Source: Nelumbo lutea | Taxonomy: Eukaryota > Streptophyta > Magnoliopsida > Proteales > Nelumbonaceae | Assembly: GCA_022828595.1 (NCBI GenBank) | Contig: JAKGHH010000005.1 | Span: 54,307,655 to 54,371,654, forward strand | Direction: 5' to 3' | Length of the DNA stretch: 64,000 nt | Shown: piece by piece, positions 44,930 through 55,284 of the stretch | Position numbering within the stretch: position 1 is the first letter of the stretch | Layout of the letters: the number at the start of each line of letters is the position of its first letter | Translations under genes and position numbers: made by a program | Notes under the pieces: model-generated | Told to the model about the DNA's origin: nothing | Seen by the model: only the letters and a program-made list of their open reading frames with translations | Databases searched by the model: none

Positions 44930-45060
44930 TCACGGGAAGTGGGGATCCCTGTGGAGATGGAGATGGAGATGGGGATAACTTTGTCCCTTTAGTGGGGATG
45001 GGGACAGGTACGAGGATGGGGAGAGAATTCTTATCCTCGCCCCGCCCTGTTACCATTCCT
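44930..45060. repeat. GGGGATGGGGA-type low-complexity block
   Basis: GTGGAGATGGAGATGGAGATG and GTGGGGATGGGGACAGG alternate with a closing CCTCGCCCCGCC. Such GGGGATGGGGA blocks are common parts of plant repeats. The minus-strand open frame 44874-45056 is a by-product. Confidence 0.55.
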
Positions 45061-45425
45061 AATCAAATTAATGAAACTGACTAACCCGATTTCTAGTATT
45101 TTCAATCAGCTTTGGTTCAACAATTTCCTAACCCGACTGGGTTGGATCAAATTTTCTTTAGCCATTTGTAAATTGACCAAAATTAAAAGACCCAACCATA
45201 GATATATATTATAATTTTATATTTTAAATATATTTTAATATAAGAAAGTGGGAAATTTTGAATATTTCTTAGGCTAAAATATTTTATATCATAAATTTAA
45301 TTTTCTAATAATGCCATTATAATTTTTTTTAATTTAAACTTAATTTTTAAATTTAATTTTTTAAGTTCAAATGTTTTGATCTGATCAACCAAACCAAAAA
45401 TTTTCCTAAAAGTTTAACCCGAGTG

Positions 45426-47315
45426 ACCAACTCCCCAACCTGACCAGGTCAATTTGGTTGGCCAAACAACCTACAAAAAACCGAACCAACCTGTGAACAA
45501 TAGTTTAATCTCCAATAATCATTAAAAGTTTATAGCAAAAATACACAATAAATTAAATTTAAAAAGCTAAATAATAGTACTTTAAAGTCTAATAATTATT
45601 GAAAATTTTCTATTAAATAACAAAACAAAAGTAAATTCGTACATAATTATTGAAAATATATTTATCATAAGAAATAATAAATAATTACTGAAATAGAATA
45701 AATATTAATTTTAGTATATATAAATATACAATAAATATAGATTATGTTTTTAAAATTATTATTAATAAACATTAATTTTTTTTTGAAAGTTATTTTCTAG
45801 AACTAATAATTGGTATAAATGCAATTGGTTATTTACAATATTAATTACTTGTTGAATTTAATAATCCATAAAATTACAGTACTATTAATACATAATATTG
45901 TTATTTTAACCATTAAAAATCTAGTTATGTTAAATATTTCATTAATTAAAATATTTAGTTATTTAACTTAATATTTAAAATCATAATATATTTATTATAA
46001 TTGAAAGTTATTTAGTAACTATTTAAAATATATTATTAATTGATTTAAAATATTAATTTGAATGTTTGTTATTTAAGATATTTAGTTATTGAAATATTTA
46101 AATAATCTTTCATTTTTAATGTTCGATTTTTATTATTTGTATAGAATTTCAATTCAATAATCCAGAAAATCATAACTTGTATTGTTTTTACATTATTTTG
46201 TAATGAATTTTGAAAATATAAAATTATTGAATCAATTATAATTATTTTTTGTCTTTTTGATAAATATTTTAAAGTTACTATATAATTTTGTTAGAATATT
46301 TAAATAAATCTTAAATTTTTTAATTTAAACTTTTCGTAGATAAATGTAGATAAAAAGTCGAGAAGAAGATATATAAGAATTAAAGATAATTTAAGAGAGA
46401 AACTCTCAGTGAGATAGAGAATTTTGAGGAAAGTAGAGTTTCTAATTAGTAGTTTAAAAAATGACATTAATTAAAAAAATAAAAATTCAAAAAAAGGAAA
46501 AAATTTCTAGACTTCCTTCTTTTAATATATACTAACGGGGACCCGTGCAATGCATGTTAAGCAAAAGCTAAATAATAGAAAGGGTCATTTAATAAAACAC
46601 CCCTATAGTTTTATCGATTTACTAAAATCTATCCTATAGTTTGTATTTTACTAAAGCACCACTTATGATTTGCGATGCATGCCAGTCGGTTCCAGTTGAC
46701 CAACTCCCCAACCTGAATAGGTCAATTTGATTGGACAAATAACTTATGACCGAACTGAACCAACTCATGAACACTCATAATTTCAACTAAATTAATAGTA
46801 TCATCTTTGATAAATAATAATAGTTTAATCTCCAATAATTATTGAAAATATATTGATAATTAAAAATACAATAATTACAAAAATACAATAAGTACTAAAA
46901 ATATATTAAATTAGTCAATAAATATTATAATCTTAAATAATATTTTAATCTCTAATAAATATTAATCAATAGGCTATAACAAAAATACAATAAATACAAT
47001 AAGTATAATAAACAAAACTTAAAATTTTCAATAATAGTAGTTTAATCGCCAATAATTATCAGAAGTTTTCTATTAAATAACAAAACAAAAATAAATTTAT
47101 ACAAAATTATTGAAAATACATCTATCACCAAAACAATAAATAATTATTGAAATACAATAAATATTAATATTAGTATATACAATTATATAATAAATATATA
47201 CTAAGAGTTTAAAATGATTATTAATAAATATTAACTTTTATGAAAGTTATTTTCTTGAATTATTAATTTATATAAGTCAAATTAGTTATTTACAATATTA
47301 TGTAAAAATATTAAA
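45426..47315. repeat. Second AT-rich direct duplication
   Basis: 45426-45860 recurs in pieces at 46697-47315. GACCAACTCCCCAACCTGA is at 45426 and 46697, TTTTCTATTAAATAACAAAA at 45606 and 47066, and TTATTTACAATATTA at 45828 and 47285. The copies are in direct orientation, with spacing of about 1.27 kb at the start and 1.46 kb later, so each copy has its own indels. No gene is seen. Confidence 0.65.
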
Positions 47316-47367
47316 TTATTATGAAAGTTATCTCATTATTAATTTTGTAAAATATTAAATTATTATT

Positions 47368-48239
47368 TGATGTAGCGCAATCCGGTCACTCCTAGTTGGC
47401 GCTCGCGTGGCTCCTAAGAGGTACCTGAGACAAGAGGAAAGAGGAAAAACTCCTGGGGGGTTTCTCGGTGGGAACACTCCAATGCTTAAGTTAGTACTGT
47501 GTGCAAGAAGCAAAAGGAAAACGAAGGCTAAGAGTGCAGGTTGCAGAGATGGTTCGAAGATACCATGTTCCTTGAGAATAAGCCCCCTATAATTGAATTC
47601 CGTTGCTTCAGGCCCTCTGACTTCTGGCAAGGCAGGTATAACCACCACTGTCAGTCTGCCACAACCGTTACAGGCAAGGCTGAGGTGGCACGTGCGGGGC
47701 CATCATTGCAGGGTACGTATCTATCAGGTGCAGGACACCTTTCTAAAGGAGGCAGGCGCGACAAGAGGGACATGCCTATTGTCCACAGATTTGTCGGGTA
47801 CGACGGTCGAGCAGGAAGCCCTCCTGTGGTATACCGAACTACCCTAAGCTGGGCTATCCTTTGAGTGTCAGGACGCCTATAGTCGATTGCGCCGAGCTAG
47901 CTGACCCGAGGTGCCTGGGCCTTGGGGTGTCCAAAGAAGGATCGATGTGTTCTTGCCTGGGAGTGGCTCGAGGTCCATTGGGAGGAGCTCGGGTATTAAA
48001 AGGGGTCAGGGCACCTCGAACTCTGGACCCCCCAAAGTGCCTTAACCTCGAGGAGGAGGTGCGGGTTAGGGGGCTCCCAGCGAGTAGTTTATTTGCCGAG
48101 TTGCCGAGCTGAACTCAGTGTGGACTTTCCCTCTGAGTTGTGCTCACCCTTGTTGCGCTATCATGCTGAGTCACTGTTTGAGCAAGGTCACGCCCGCGTG
48201 TACCCGTGTTGCGAGGTCGGGCCAAATCACCGTCCATCA
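47368..48239 (-). repeat. 3' LTR of the Tat fragment
   Basis: 872 bases, GC-rich against its very AT-rich surroundings. TGATG and CATCA form the ends. The + strand phrase TGATGTAGCGCAATCCGGTC corresponds in position to TGATGTAACCG at 34482. Open frames here are by-products. Confidence 0.7.
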
Positions 48240-48255
48240 GTTGCCCCCCACTCCC
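48240..48255 (-). other. Polypurine tract of the Tat fragment
   Basis: The minus strand reads GGGAGTGGGGGGCAAC next to the LTR, matching the tracts at 35733 and 7624. Confidence 0.75.
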
Positions 48256-48490
48256 TGCGCTAGCGGCGGTGACCCAGCGGGGAGGTCATGACGCGCCGGG
48301 TGGATTTGGCATTGGTATTCATGTCGCTTTTTCACGCGCTCTGTCCAGCTGGATCGGTCTAGTGCCCAGTTTAATAACAAAAGACTCGAGTCGCGTCTGG
48401 GTTACGCGCGGATCTCACGTGGTTTGGACTTCGCGGACGTCAAAAACGTGCTCAACCTTTTTCGCCTCGAGGAACCCGCAGCCTTGGCTC

Positions 48491-48500
48491 TAAATAGGGG
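48491..48500 (+). promoter_or_regulatory. Candidate TATA box of the Tat antisense gene
   Basis: CTCTAAATAGGGGGACCCTT lies 132 bases before an ATG at 48623. It matches the minus-strand CCTTTAAATAGGGGCCCTGG at 7018-7008 of the first Tat element. Both sit between polypurine tract and antisense gene and point away from the 3' LTR. Confidence 0.45.
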
Positions 48501-48622
48501 GACCCTTGGCCATTTTCTTTGCGACCAAGCTCTCATCATTATCGTTTGAGCTCGCGTCGGAGGTCTCTTTGCTCGGGTCTTCCGGTTCGTCCTGTTCTCC
48601 CAGTCCGGTCGCATTTCCTTTG

Positions 48623-48703
48623 ATGAGTCTCCCCGAGCTTCCTTCCCCTTTTCAATTTGTTTCTTCCTCTTTGCTCAATAGGACATTGATTTTTTATTTT
48701 TAA
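48623..48703 (+). pseudogene. Start of a Tat antisense gene, truncated
   Basis: ATG at 48623 opens MSLPELPSPFQFVSSSLL, after which the sequence turns AT-rich and stops at about 48700. The position matches the MSFSDSDSF start of the antisense gene in the first element. Only the first 20 or so codons can belong to the element, so identification rests on position and promoter and not on protein similarity. Confidence 0.35.
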
Positions 48704-49420
48704 ATTGTAAGTTTCAAATTAAATGATATTATACTTGCCCCTTAGTTTGGGGTCATTGTCTAGATAAAACATTGTAAGTCTCTTAGAAATAATTAACAAA
48801 ATAAAAAAAAAAGTCAAATTAAATCAAATAATTACTTGTTGAAAATTACTGAATTAAGTAAATAATAATAACAATCAATTATTTATAGAAATAATTAATA
48901 ATAATAACAATCATCAAGTAATTAATTAAGTAAATAATAAAAAATGAAATAACAATCATTAGTTATTGTTAATGTTTATTCAAAGCATGCCCTATAATAA
49001 TTATCAAATACAATAATTAAACTTTAAATAAGAATCAATATTTATTAACGGTCATTAAAATTGTTAAGCCAAATCATTAATGTTTATTTTTAAATGCAAA
49101 TTATGAATTAACAAATCTATTATATAATAATTATACTCAGTTGGAAAAAAATTATTTTAAGTAAATATTTAAATAATTACAAATTTAGTTAATATTATTA
49201 CTATATAACAAAAATTTAAATTAAATACTAAAATAAATTAATAATAATATAAAAATGGTTAAATTAAAGTAGTAAATACTTCAAGTTTAATTTAATGAGT
49301 CGTATAATTTTACCGGTTTGACATATACAGGTCAATTTCTGCGGAACTTTAGACCATATGAGTGTCTTAAAAAATGACAATTTATAAAAAGTAATAAAAA
49401 TCATTAATGTTTATATATAT
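48691..49420. other. AT-rich sequence, no gene
   Basis: AATAATAATAACAATCA-type low-complexity text up to the hairpin at 49421. It lies inside the proposed Helitron. Confidence 0.5.
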
Positions 49421-49451
49421 CCCCGTACTTAGTACGAGGTCATTCACTAGT

Positions 49452-49839
49452 TATATATCTAACCTAATCTGTGTGGGCTTGGATTAGTCAACGATTTGGA
49501 ACTTTCTTGACCCAGACCCATCCTATGAATAACAATTCAAGTCTAGCCCATGTAAAATATTGGACTGGAATGGTATTGGTTCAGATTGGATCCGTCCAAG
49601 TTGCACCCTAGTTGTATGACCACACCATATCATGCAAGAGGTGCCTGTTTAACAGATGGACATAAAAACTAGGCTTATGCTTGGCCCACCAGGCGAAAGA
49701 TACAATCAAACCTACCAGAAAGCCTGATCTGATCCTTCTATCAATTCTGCATCAGATTTAGTCCCATTAAATTAAGTACAACCCAATAAATTATAGTAAT
49801 ATAGTAACCACCCTATTTTGTTAATCGCCAAACGTAGTT
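49452..49839. other. Spacer, no gene seen
   Basis: Contains CCCAGACCCATCC and GTTCAGATTGGATCCG phrases of the widespread ACCCAACCC-type plant repeat text. Nothing coding is seen. Confidence 0.4.
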
Positions 49840-50600
49840 GGCAAAATTCTGTCCAACTCCGAAGTATTGAAGAAGCTTGGACCCAGGAACTTGAATGACA
49901 GTGAAGACTCTGCTAACAACATGATTTGGCAATACTTCTCAATTATTTGGACCATCTGGTTAGCTTGGAATGTTAATTTTTTACCAGAACTTTTGGAAAC
50001 CTAAATGATAATCTTCAAAGAAAACGCGCTTTCCCAAGCCAAAGTATGCTTAATTCACAGAATTCAGGTGCAAACTCTTAGTCTACATCTGCCCGAGTTT
50101 TGCAAAACCTTTGGGTTAAGCCACATTCAGGATTCCTGAAGCTGAACTGTGATGGTGCCAACTCAATCTCTAAATTGGGTATTGGTCTATTGTTCGAGAT
50201 GAGAAAGGAGAAGTCAATTCGGCTTCTGCCACTGAAGCTTTAGCACTCTTTGAAGGCATCAATCTTGCTTTGCAACTGGACCTCAATTCGATTATCTTTG
50301 AAGGTGATGCAAAAATACTTATTGATTTTGTGTTGGAGGTCAACCCAAATCCTCCTTGGAGCCTTCGTGTGCTCTTATCTTCCTCCAAGAATCATCTTAA
50401 TCACCTTCCTAGCTATTCAGTTACATTCACTCCCAAATCAGGTAACAAGGCAGCCCACAAACTTGCAAAATTCTCGCTATCTTGCTAGTCACCTAAAACT
50501 TCGTCTTCTTGTCCAGATTTCTTGAAAGATATTTGCTTCACAGATGTAACTGATGGTTGCTTTGAATGAATTAGCCTCGGGCTTTATCAAAAAAAAAAAA
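49840..50600 (+). pseudogene. 3' end of a LINE (L1-like), RNase H domain and poly(A)
   Basis: Upstream text reads IWTIWLAWNVNF (the zf-RVT tail area). An RNase H of the RVT_3 type follows: KLNCDGANSIS (about 50140), EALALFEGINLALQLDLNSIIFEGDA (about 50235-50305, given in part) and FTPKSGNKAAHKLAKFS to a stop at 50486-50488. Single frame changes occur. The fragment ends with a TTTATC(A)12 tail at about 50585-50600, the usual 3' structure of a 5'-truncated LINE. It is not functional. Confidence 0.75.
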
Positions 50601-50860
50601 ACATGAGTCTAATAGTTTCGCTTTAATATATGAACGTATCTTCCATTTGTTTTTTTTTTTTTTTCTCGACAACTAAACTGAAATTGCAAATTAAGAGGGC
50701 TAGTTCAACCTAGGACCGTGTTAACAATACTTGACGAGGACATGGTAATAAATGTCCTTGTATTTGGTTGCAACGCAAATAAGTTTTTATTGATGCAAAA
50801 TTATGGCAGTGCAAATGATTTGAATGTAAATTCTGATCTATTTTTGTTTTAAATTTTAGG

Positions 50861-50973
50861 CTCAATTTGGAAGGAGTACAAATACAAATGTGCGATACAA
50901 ATACATACAAAATAATACAAAAGACAAGGTTTTGTGCTCTATATATTTGTATTTGTACTCCTTCCAAATGGAA
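50861..50973. repeat. Foldback MITE with a perfect 24-bp inverted repeat
   Basis: Arms at 50866-50889 (starting TTTGGAAGGAGTACAAATAC) and 50945-50968 are exact reverse complements around a 55-base loop. TTAGG stands on both sides of the unit (50856-50860 and just after 50972), a possible 5-bp target duplication. There is no coding capacity. Confidence 0.75.
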
Positions 50974-51765
50974 CCTTAGGCTATGTTTGTTTGGGGTGGA
51001 AAATTGAACCGGGGTAAACTTTATACATTGGTTCAATTTTACTGGTATTTGGTAAACATGTAATTTTACACCAAAATGAATTTTATTTACATCGATGATA
51101 ATCGATGTAATAAATACATCAAAATTATTGATGTAAAAGGTAATCGCTCGCTCGCTCACTCTCTCTTCTCCTTTTTGCTCGCTTGCTTGCTCTCTCTCTC
51201 TCTCTCTCTTCTTCTTCTTCTTCTTCTTCTTCCCCCACCCTTTTTTTCTCTTTTCGTTGCTGCCACTGCAACCAGTTGAGTGGTAGATCTGAACCCCTAT
51301 AGCCTGTTGGGTTGTTGTAGAAGTTGTGAGCTTTGCTGTTCATGGTGGATATTGTGTTTTAGGGCTTGTTTCGTTGTTTTTACTTTCAGGGGTTTGGTTT
51401 GGTGGCGAGATGTGACACAATGGAGAGGTCAAGAGAATACGTCTGGTATGAAATGGTAGATCTGTCTCTCTTCCAGTATGAAATGATAGATCTCTGGAGA
51501 GGTGAGACACAGCGGGAGATCTGTCTCTCTTCGTTCTCTCTTCTCCTCCTCCTTTTCCTTCTTTTTCTTCCCCTGCTTTCCTCTTCCTCTATTGATCATA
51601 TTCTCCTCCTCTGCACCATCTCACCAAATTTACATCTTGACAACCAAACAAGGTAGGTGTAAATTTTCAAAATGAACTGGTTTTAATTTCCACAGGTCAC
51701 TAAATCGGTTCATTTTTTCCATGGTGTAAAATTTGAATTTACACCTCAAAAAATGCAGTCTTAGT
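50974..51765. repeat. Possible MITE / small TIR element with CT-rich core
   Basis: GCTATGTTTGTTTGGGGTG at the left is loosely mirrored by CACCTCAAAAAATGCAGT at the right. CTTAG flanks both ends. Inside lie (CT)n at 51190-51209 and (CTT)n at 51208-51232. The inner phrases AATTTTACACC and GGTGTAAAATTTG also mirror each other. There is no recognisable protein; the open frame 51366-51656 looks accidental. Confidence 0.45.
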
Positions 51766-52254
51766 TTATTTTATTTGATTGCAATGAAAATGAAGTAAAT
51801 TAAGACATGAAGCTGAATAAAGTAAAATCCAAAACCAAATTAAATGAGAATTTGTATTTTCTTTTTTCATTTGCATTCCTATGTATTTATGATAGTACAA
51901 ATAGAATCGCACTGCAAACAATCACAGTTAGGAGTTTGCAACCTCCTGAACAACAAAGCAATAAGTCATTCAGTTCAGCCATTTTTGCTGCTACCAGCGC
52001 TGCACAAGGACATCTCTAGAATCTTGCTGCATCAGTAAAAGTAAAACCACATATTTTCTCTTTACTAATTAAACTTTTGTTACCTCTTTTACAATTTAGA
52101 TCCATGTTTCAGTAATATCAGAATGGTATAGCGTAGAAATTAATAAGAATTATTTGGGGTCCAAAAATTACTTTTTATGGGTGTCATCTAATGAATAGAG
52201 CAAGACTGGAAGAGAGATCCCCATGGTAGATGTGTTATTCAGTTAAATCAACGG
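51766..52254. other. Spacer, no gene seen
   Basis: A/T-rich single-copy-looking sequence. The short open frames at 51807-52038 have no recognisable content. Confidence 0.4.
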
Positions 52255-52445
52255 GAAGGGCAGTCCAGTGCACAAAGTTCGTCCAATGCGGGATCTGGGG
52301 AGGGATAGATGTACGTAGCCTTATCCCTGTAAATACAGAGAGGCTGTTTCCAAGATTTAAATCCTGGTCACACATACAGAAAGACTGATTCCAAGATTTG
52401 AACCCTGATCACCTGGGTCACAATAGACCAACCCAACCGTGTTGA
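52255..52445 (-). repeat. Au-type SINE, minus strand
   Basis: On the minus strand, a tRNA-like B box region GGTGATCAGGGTTCAAATC is followed by CTTGGAAACAGCCTCTCTG, TACAGGGATAAGGCTACGTAC and CCCCAGATCCCGCATTGG, ending GTGCACTGGACTGCCC. This is the order of the plant Au SINE, recognised from memory. A stretch of about 50 bases around the B box is duplicated (CCAAGATTTGAACCCTGATC and CCAAGATTTAAATCCTGGTC on +). The source RNA would be made by RNA polymerase III. Confidence 0.75.
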
Positions 52446-53930
52446 TTTTGTAATTGGACCTAAAGACAAACTGGCCATATGCTGGACGTGTATATAATCC
52501 ATTGCCATCTTCTTCTGCGTTTTCCAATAACAACACTTACTGTGCACCAACTATCTATCCCTCAGATGGTTCCTTCAGCTGATTCCACAAAATTGTTGGA
52601 ACCTGCCATGCTTGAATTTCAGCCATTGCCACAATCATCCACAGGAGCCAGACAAAACTGCATGCTTAAGTAAAATGTCCACCAACAATAGTTGATCCTC
52701 TTGGTTTTTAATCTCCTTGTCTTCACGGTTTTGAGATGATTAATTCGGTTAGGAAGTACAGACCAAATTCAGAAGAATAACCTTTTTTCCGGACAGCGTA
52801 AGAACACTCTCAAATTAATCAACCTCAAGGTACAAATAAATCAAGCAAGATTATACATACTAAAAAATTCCAAGGTGGAAGGACTATCTATTTATCTATG
52901 GGAGCAAATCACAGAGAGCATCAGAGAGAGAGAGATTATGCACAATTTACAATCTTACGAAAAGGAAATGCAATAACAGTGTATCCATTATCTAGTGTTT
53001 TGACTTTTGATTAGCCTTAATTACCATCGACAAAGGTGCAGAAACATACATCGATTAGTGTTCCATCATTAATGGCATGAAGCTGAAGCTCACCTATCAC
53101 CCATGGATGGATTGCTGCCGGTGGACAGGCAATTTTCCTACAGGCCATGATTGTAGCATCTCTGAAGAATCAATCGCCGCAGGTAATAGATGTTTCATTG
53201 GAGGATCTCATCTGATCTGAAACAGAAACAGGAGAAGAATGCAGCCATAAATTAATTGCAGAGAAGACACATTTCTGGAGATTTTGGAGTACTTGAGCAG
53301 AGACCCAAGTTTTTTAATTTAGTTTTATTAAAATATTTTTCCTATGCAATAAGCAGACAAGAGAATGGCACATGGACACCAACAGATTTATAAATCCTGT
53401 TGGAGGATTAGTTTATTTATTTATGTACTGCTTCAAAGTTCAAATGGCAAAATGTACCTGGTCTAAATAGCGAAACTGTACATTGGACCTTCTACCTACC
53501 GAGTGATGTAGGTTCGAGATGAGAAGGGATAGAGATCATTGTGTGAATGGTCTGAATTGGTACTAATAAGAAAAGAATAATAATCATATTAAAGAATTGA
53601 TGATATTTTTATTCATCTAATCAAGTTTCATAGAAAAGAAGTACCTGGTCTCAATTGGCAAAATGTGCAATATTGGACCTTTTCCCAAGTGATGTTAGCA
53701 ATTAAATCATCTGTAATGGATTCGGATTCTAATCAAAGAATTCGCTTCATGCATGAAGAATCAATAATGGTGCATGGAATAATTTAATGCCATCAGTGAG
53801 CATGGTGGATTTCAGTGGGGAGGTCTTAGTGCCCACGATTCATTTTGTTTCATTTTGTATATATTTCAGTGGTGGAATAAGTCAGAGCCTGGACTAGGGT
53901 TAGACCATCCATATGTTTCATTTTGTATAT
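52446..53930. other. Spacer, no gene seen
   Basis: Mixed single-copy-looking sequence. A phrase (GTACCTGGTCTAAATAGCGAAACTGTACATTGGACCTT at 53454 onward, given here in outline) returns in altered form at about 53641-53690. TTCATTTTGTATATATTT occurs twice, at about 53855 and 53917. No coding region or RNA gene was recognised. Confidence 0.4.
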
Positions 53931-54353
53931 ATTTGGCATTGGCATCGATGCATCATTCTGTCACTGATGTGTGGGTTGGAAGTACTGTTTTTTGAGAAAA
54001 TGGTGTCTTTTTTTGTTTGAAAACTTTGCTGTCAGGTAAGATCTTTTTTGGAGCAACAATGTTTTTTATTTGGTTCTAATGTTCCAGGAAACGTTTTCAG
54101 CACTGATACCCATTATCCAGTGCCACGTCACTGCCACCTACGTTCATGTTGGCAGCAACGAGCTGCAGTTCTAGGAAACACCAAACTCGATGTTGCTCCA
54201 AGTCATGCCTTTCCAATTTTTAAGATGTGGTTTGAAGCACCGTTTTTTATGAAAAAATGGTTTCAAAAAAATGCCCATTTCCTGAAGCACAATTTTCTCC
54301 GATGTGGCACTGATGTAGTGGCGTTTTCTGGAGCAACAGTAACGATGCCAAAC
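53931..54353. repeat. TIR repeat, copy 2 (TTTGGCATCG family)
   Basis: Same family and orientation as 33231-33662. ATTTGGCATTGGCATCG at the left and AACGATGCCAAAC at the right are the inverted ends. The two copies share nearly all of their body but differ by many substitutions and small indels, so both are old insertions. Confidence 0.7.
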
Positions 54354-54874
54354 AGATGCTTTGATCACCTTTGCTATCCATCCTCTTCAGAGCAGTTACG
54401 GCCCCATTAGGCATTGTTTCCAAAGGAAATTCCTATTCCCGAACAGAAATTCTGTTTCTGGTTTTTAATAATTGAGGCATTTGGTAATCTATTCCTGAGA
54501 AATGTCATCCATACTTAGACAAACAATTTTCGAAACTTATAAAATGTTTTTAACTAATAAAAAAATAAAGAAAAGGGATTAACTTAAACAACATTAGGGG
54601 TGCAAAAGGATCGGTTCATGGGAGTCAAGTGTTAGAAGCTGAAGATCGAGGTTTTTGAGTTGTGGAAGCAAACGGACAATTTTTGATGCAGCGACCCGAT
54701 GAAAATGGTGATAGGTGATGTTGGCGCACATGGCAGACCCAATGAGGCGCAGACATACGGCATCCTCAAATGGTGATGCATGGTACAAGATAGATTTCAT
54801 CCTAGCCGTTCGCTTTTAACTAATTTCAGACAGGTTTAAGTATAAATAAGTGACTTCACTCCTTAGATAAGTTA
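54354..54874. other. Spacer left of the chromovirus
   Basis: Begins with a MITE-like phrase (GGCATTGTTTCCAAAGGAAA near 54408). The end contains AAGTATAAATAAGTGAC near 54838, which resembles the TATA region of the Tat LTR at 63643-63657. The chromovirus may therefore lie inside an old Tat LTR. No gene is seen. Confidence 0.35.
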
Positions 54875-54879
54875 TCTTG

Positions 54880-55174
54880 TGATCCGTGCATGTGCATGCA
54901 TGCACTAGGCGCACAACAGCCAAAGACCCGATCAAAGTGGATAGCAGCAGAAGACCCGGTCATGTTAGCTCTTAGTTGTGGATAAGCCTTAGCCATTCAG
55001 TTTTAATTCTGTTAGAATAGATAAGTCTTCAATTTTATTCCTAGATAAGTGCATTCTGTTTTTTTTGTTGATAAGCTCCTAAGCTTAAGGGGCAGTAGTT
55101 CCTATTTCTACTCCCAATTTGTAGCACAATAAGGCTATACTGAATGAATGGAGTTGGCATTGGCTTTTCTACAC

Positions 55175-55212
<38 letters not shown>

Positions 55213-55258
55213 TTATTCTAGATCATTCTCCCTCTTGTTAGATAACTTGAGTGTATCA
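54880..55258 (+). repeat. 5' LTR of the chromovirus
   Basis: Starts TGATCCGTGCATGTGCATGC and ends GAGTGTATCA. About 95% alike (by eye) to the 3' LTR, apart from a shorter (CT)n run and the lack of an AAATATAGCT insertion. Confidence 0.9.
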
Positions 55259-55259
55259 T

Positions 55260-55271
55260 TGGTATCAGAGC
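55260..55271 (+). other. Primer binding site of the chromovirus
   Basis: TGGTATCAGAGC, the exact initiator-Met tRNA complement, one base after the 5' LTR. Confidence 0.9.
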
Positions 55272-55284
55272 CAGTTCGACCATA

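Larger units (their letters stand above)
47368..48690 (-). mobile_element. Tat-type LTR retrotransposon fragment (3' LTR plus internal stub)
   Basis: The LTR at 47368-48239 (on + starts TGATGTAGCGC, ends CCATCA) is followed by the same polypurine tract as in the LARD-like element (48240-48255), so it is the 3' LTR of a minus-strand Tat element. About 435 bases of internal sequence remain before the text changes to AT-rich near 48690. The internal stub holds the promoter and start of the element's antisense gene. Confidence 0.75.
46518..49451 (+). mobile_element. Possible non-autonomous Helitron
   Basis: The right end has the Helitron signature: a short hairpin at 49421-49439 (CGTAC, loop TTA, GTACG, plus an outer CC/GG), seven bases, then CTAGT at 49447-49451. 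The left candidate begins TCTTTTAATATATACTAACG and continues GGGACCCGTGCAATGCATG, a phrase often found near plant Helitron 5' ends. No Rep/helicase gene is inside, and a Tat LTR fragment is inserted within. The left boundary is weak. Confidence 0.4.

Noticed and set aside
44874..45056. Pro/Ser-rich minus-strand frame
   Set aside because: Product of the GGGGATGGGGA block.
51366..51656. 96-codon frame rich in Leu and Phe near a CT microsatellite
   Set aside because: The apparent hydrophobic segment is caused by CTT/CTC low-complexity sequence.
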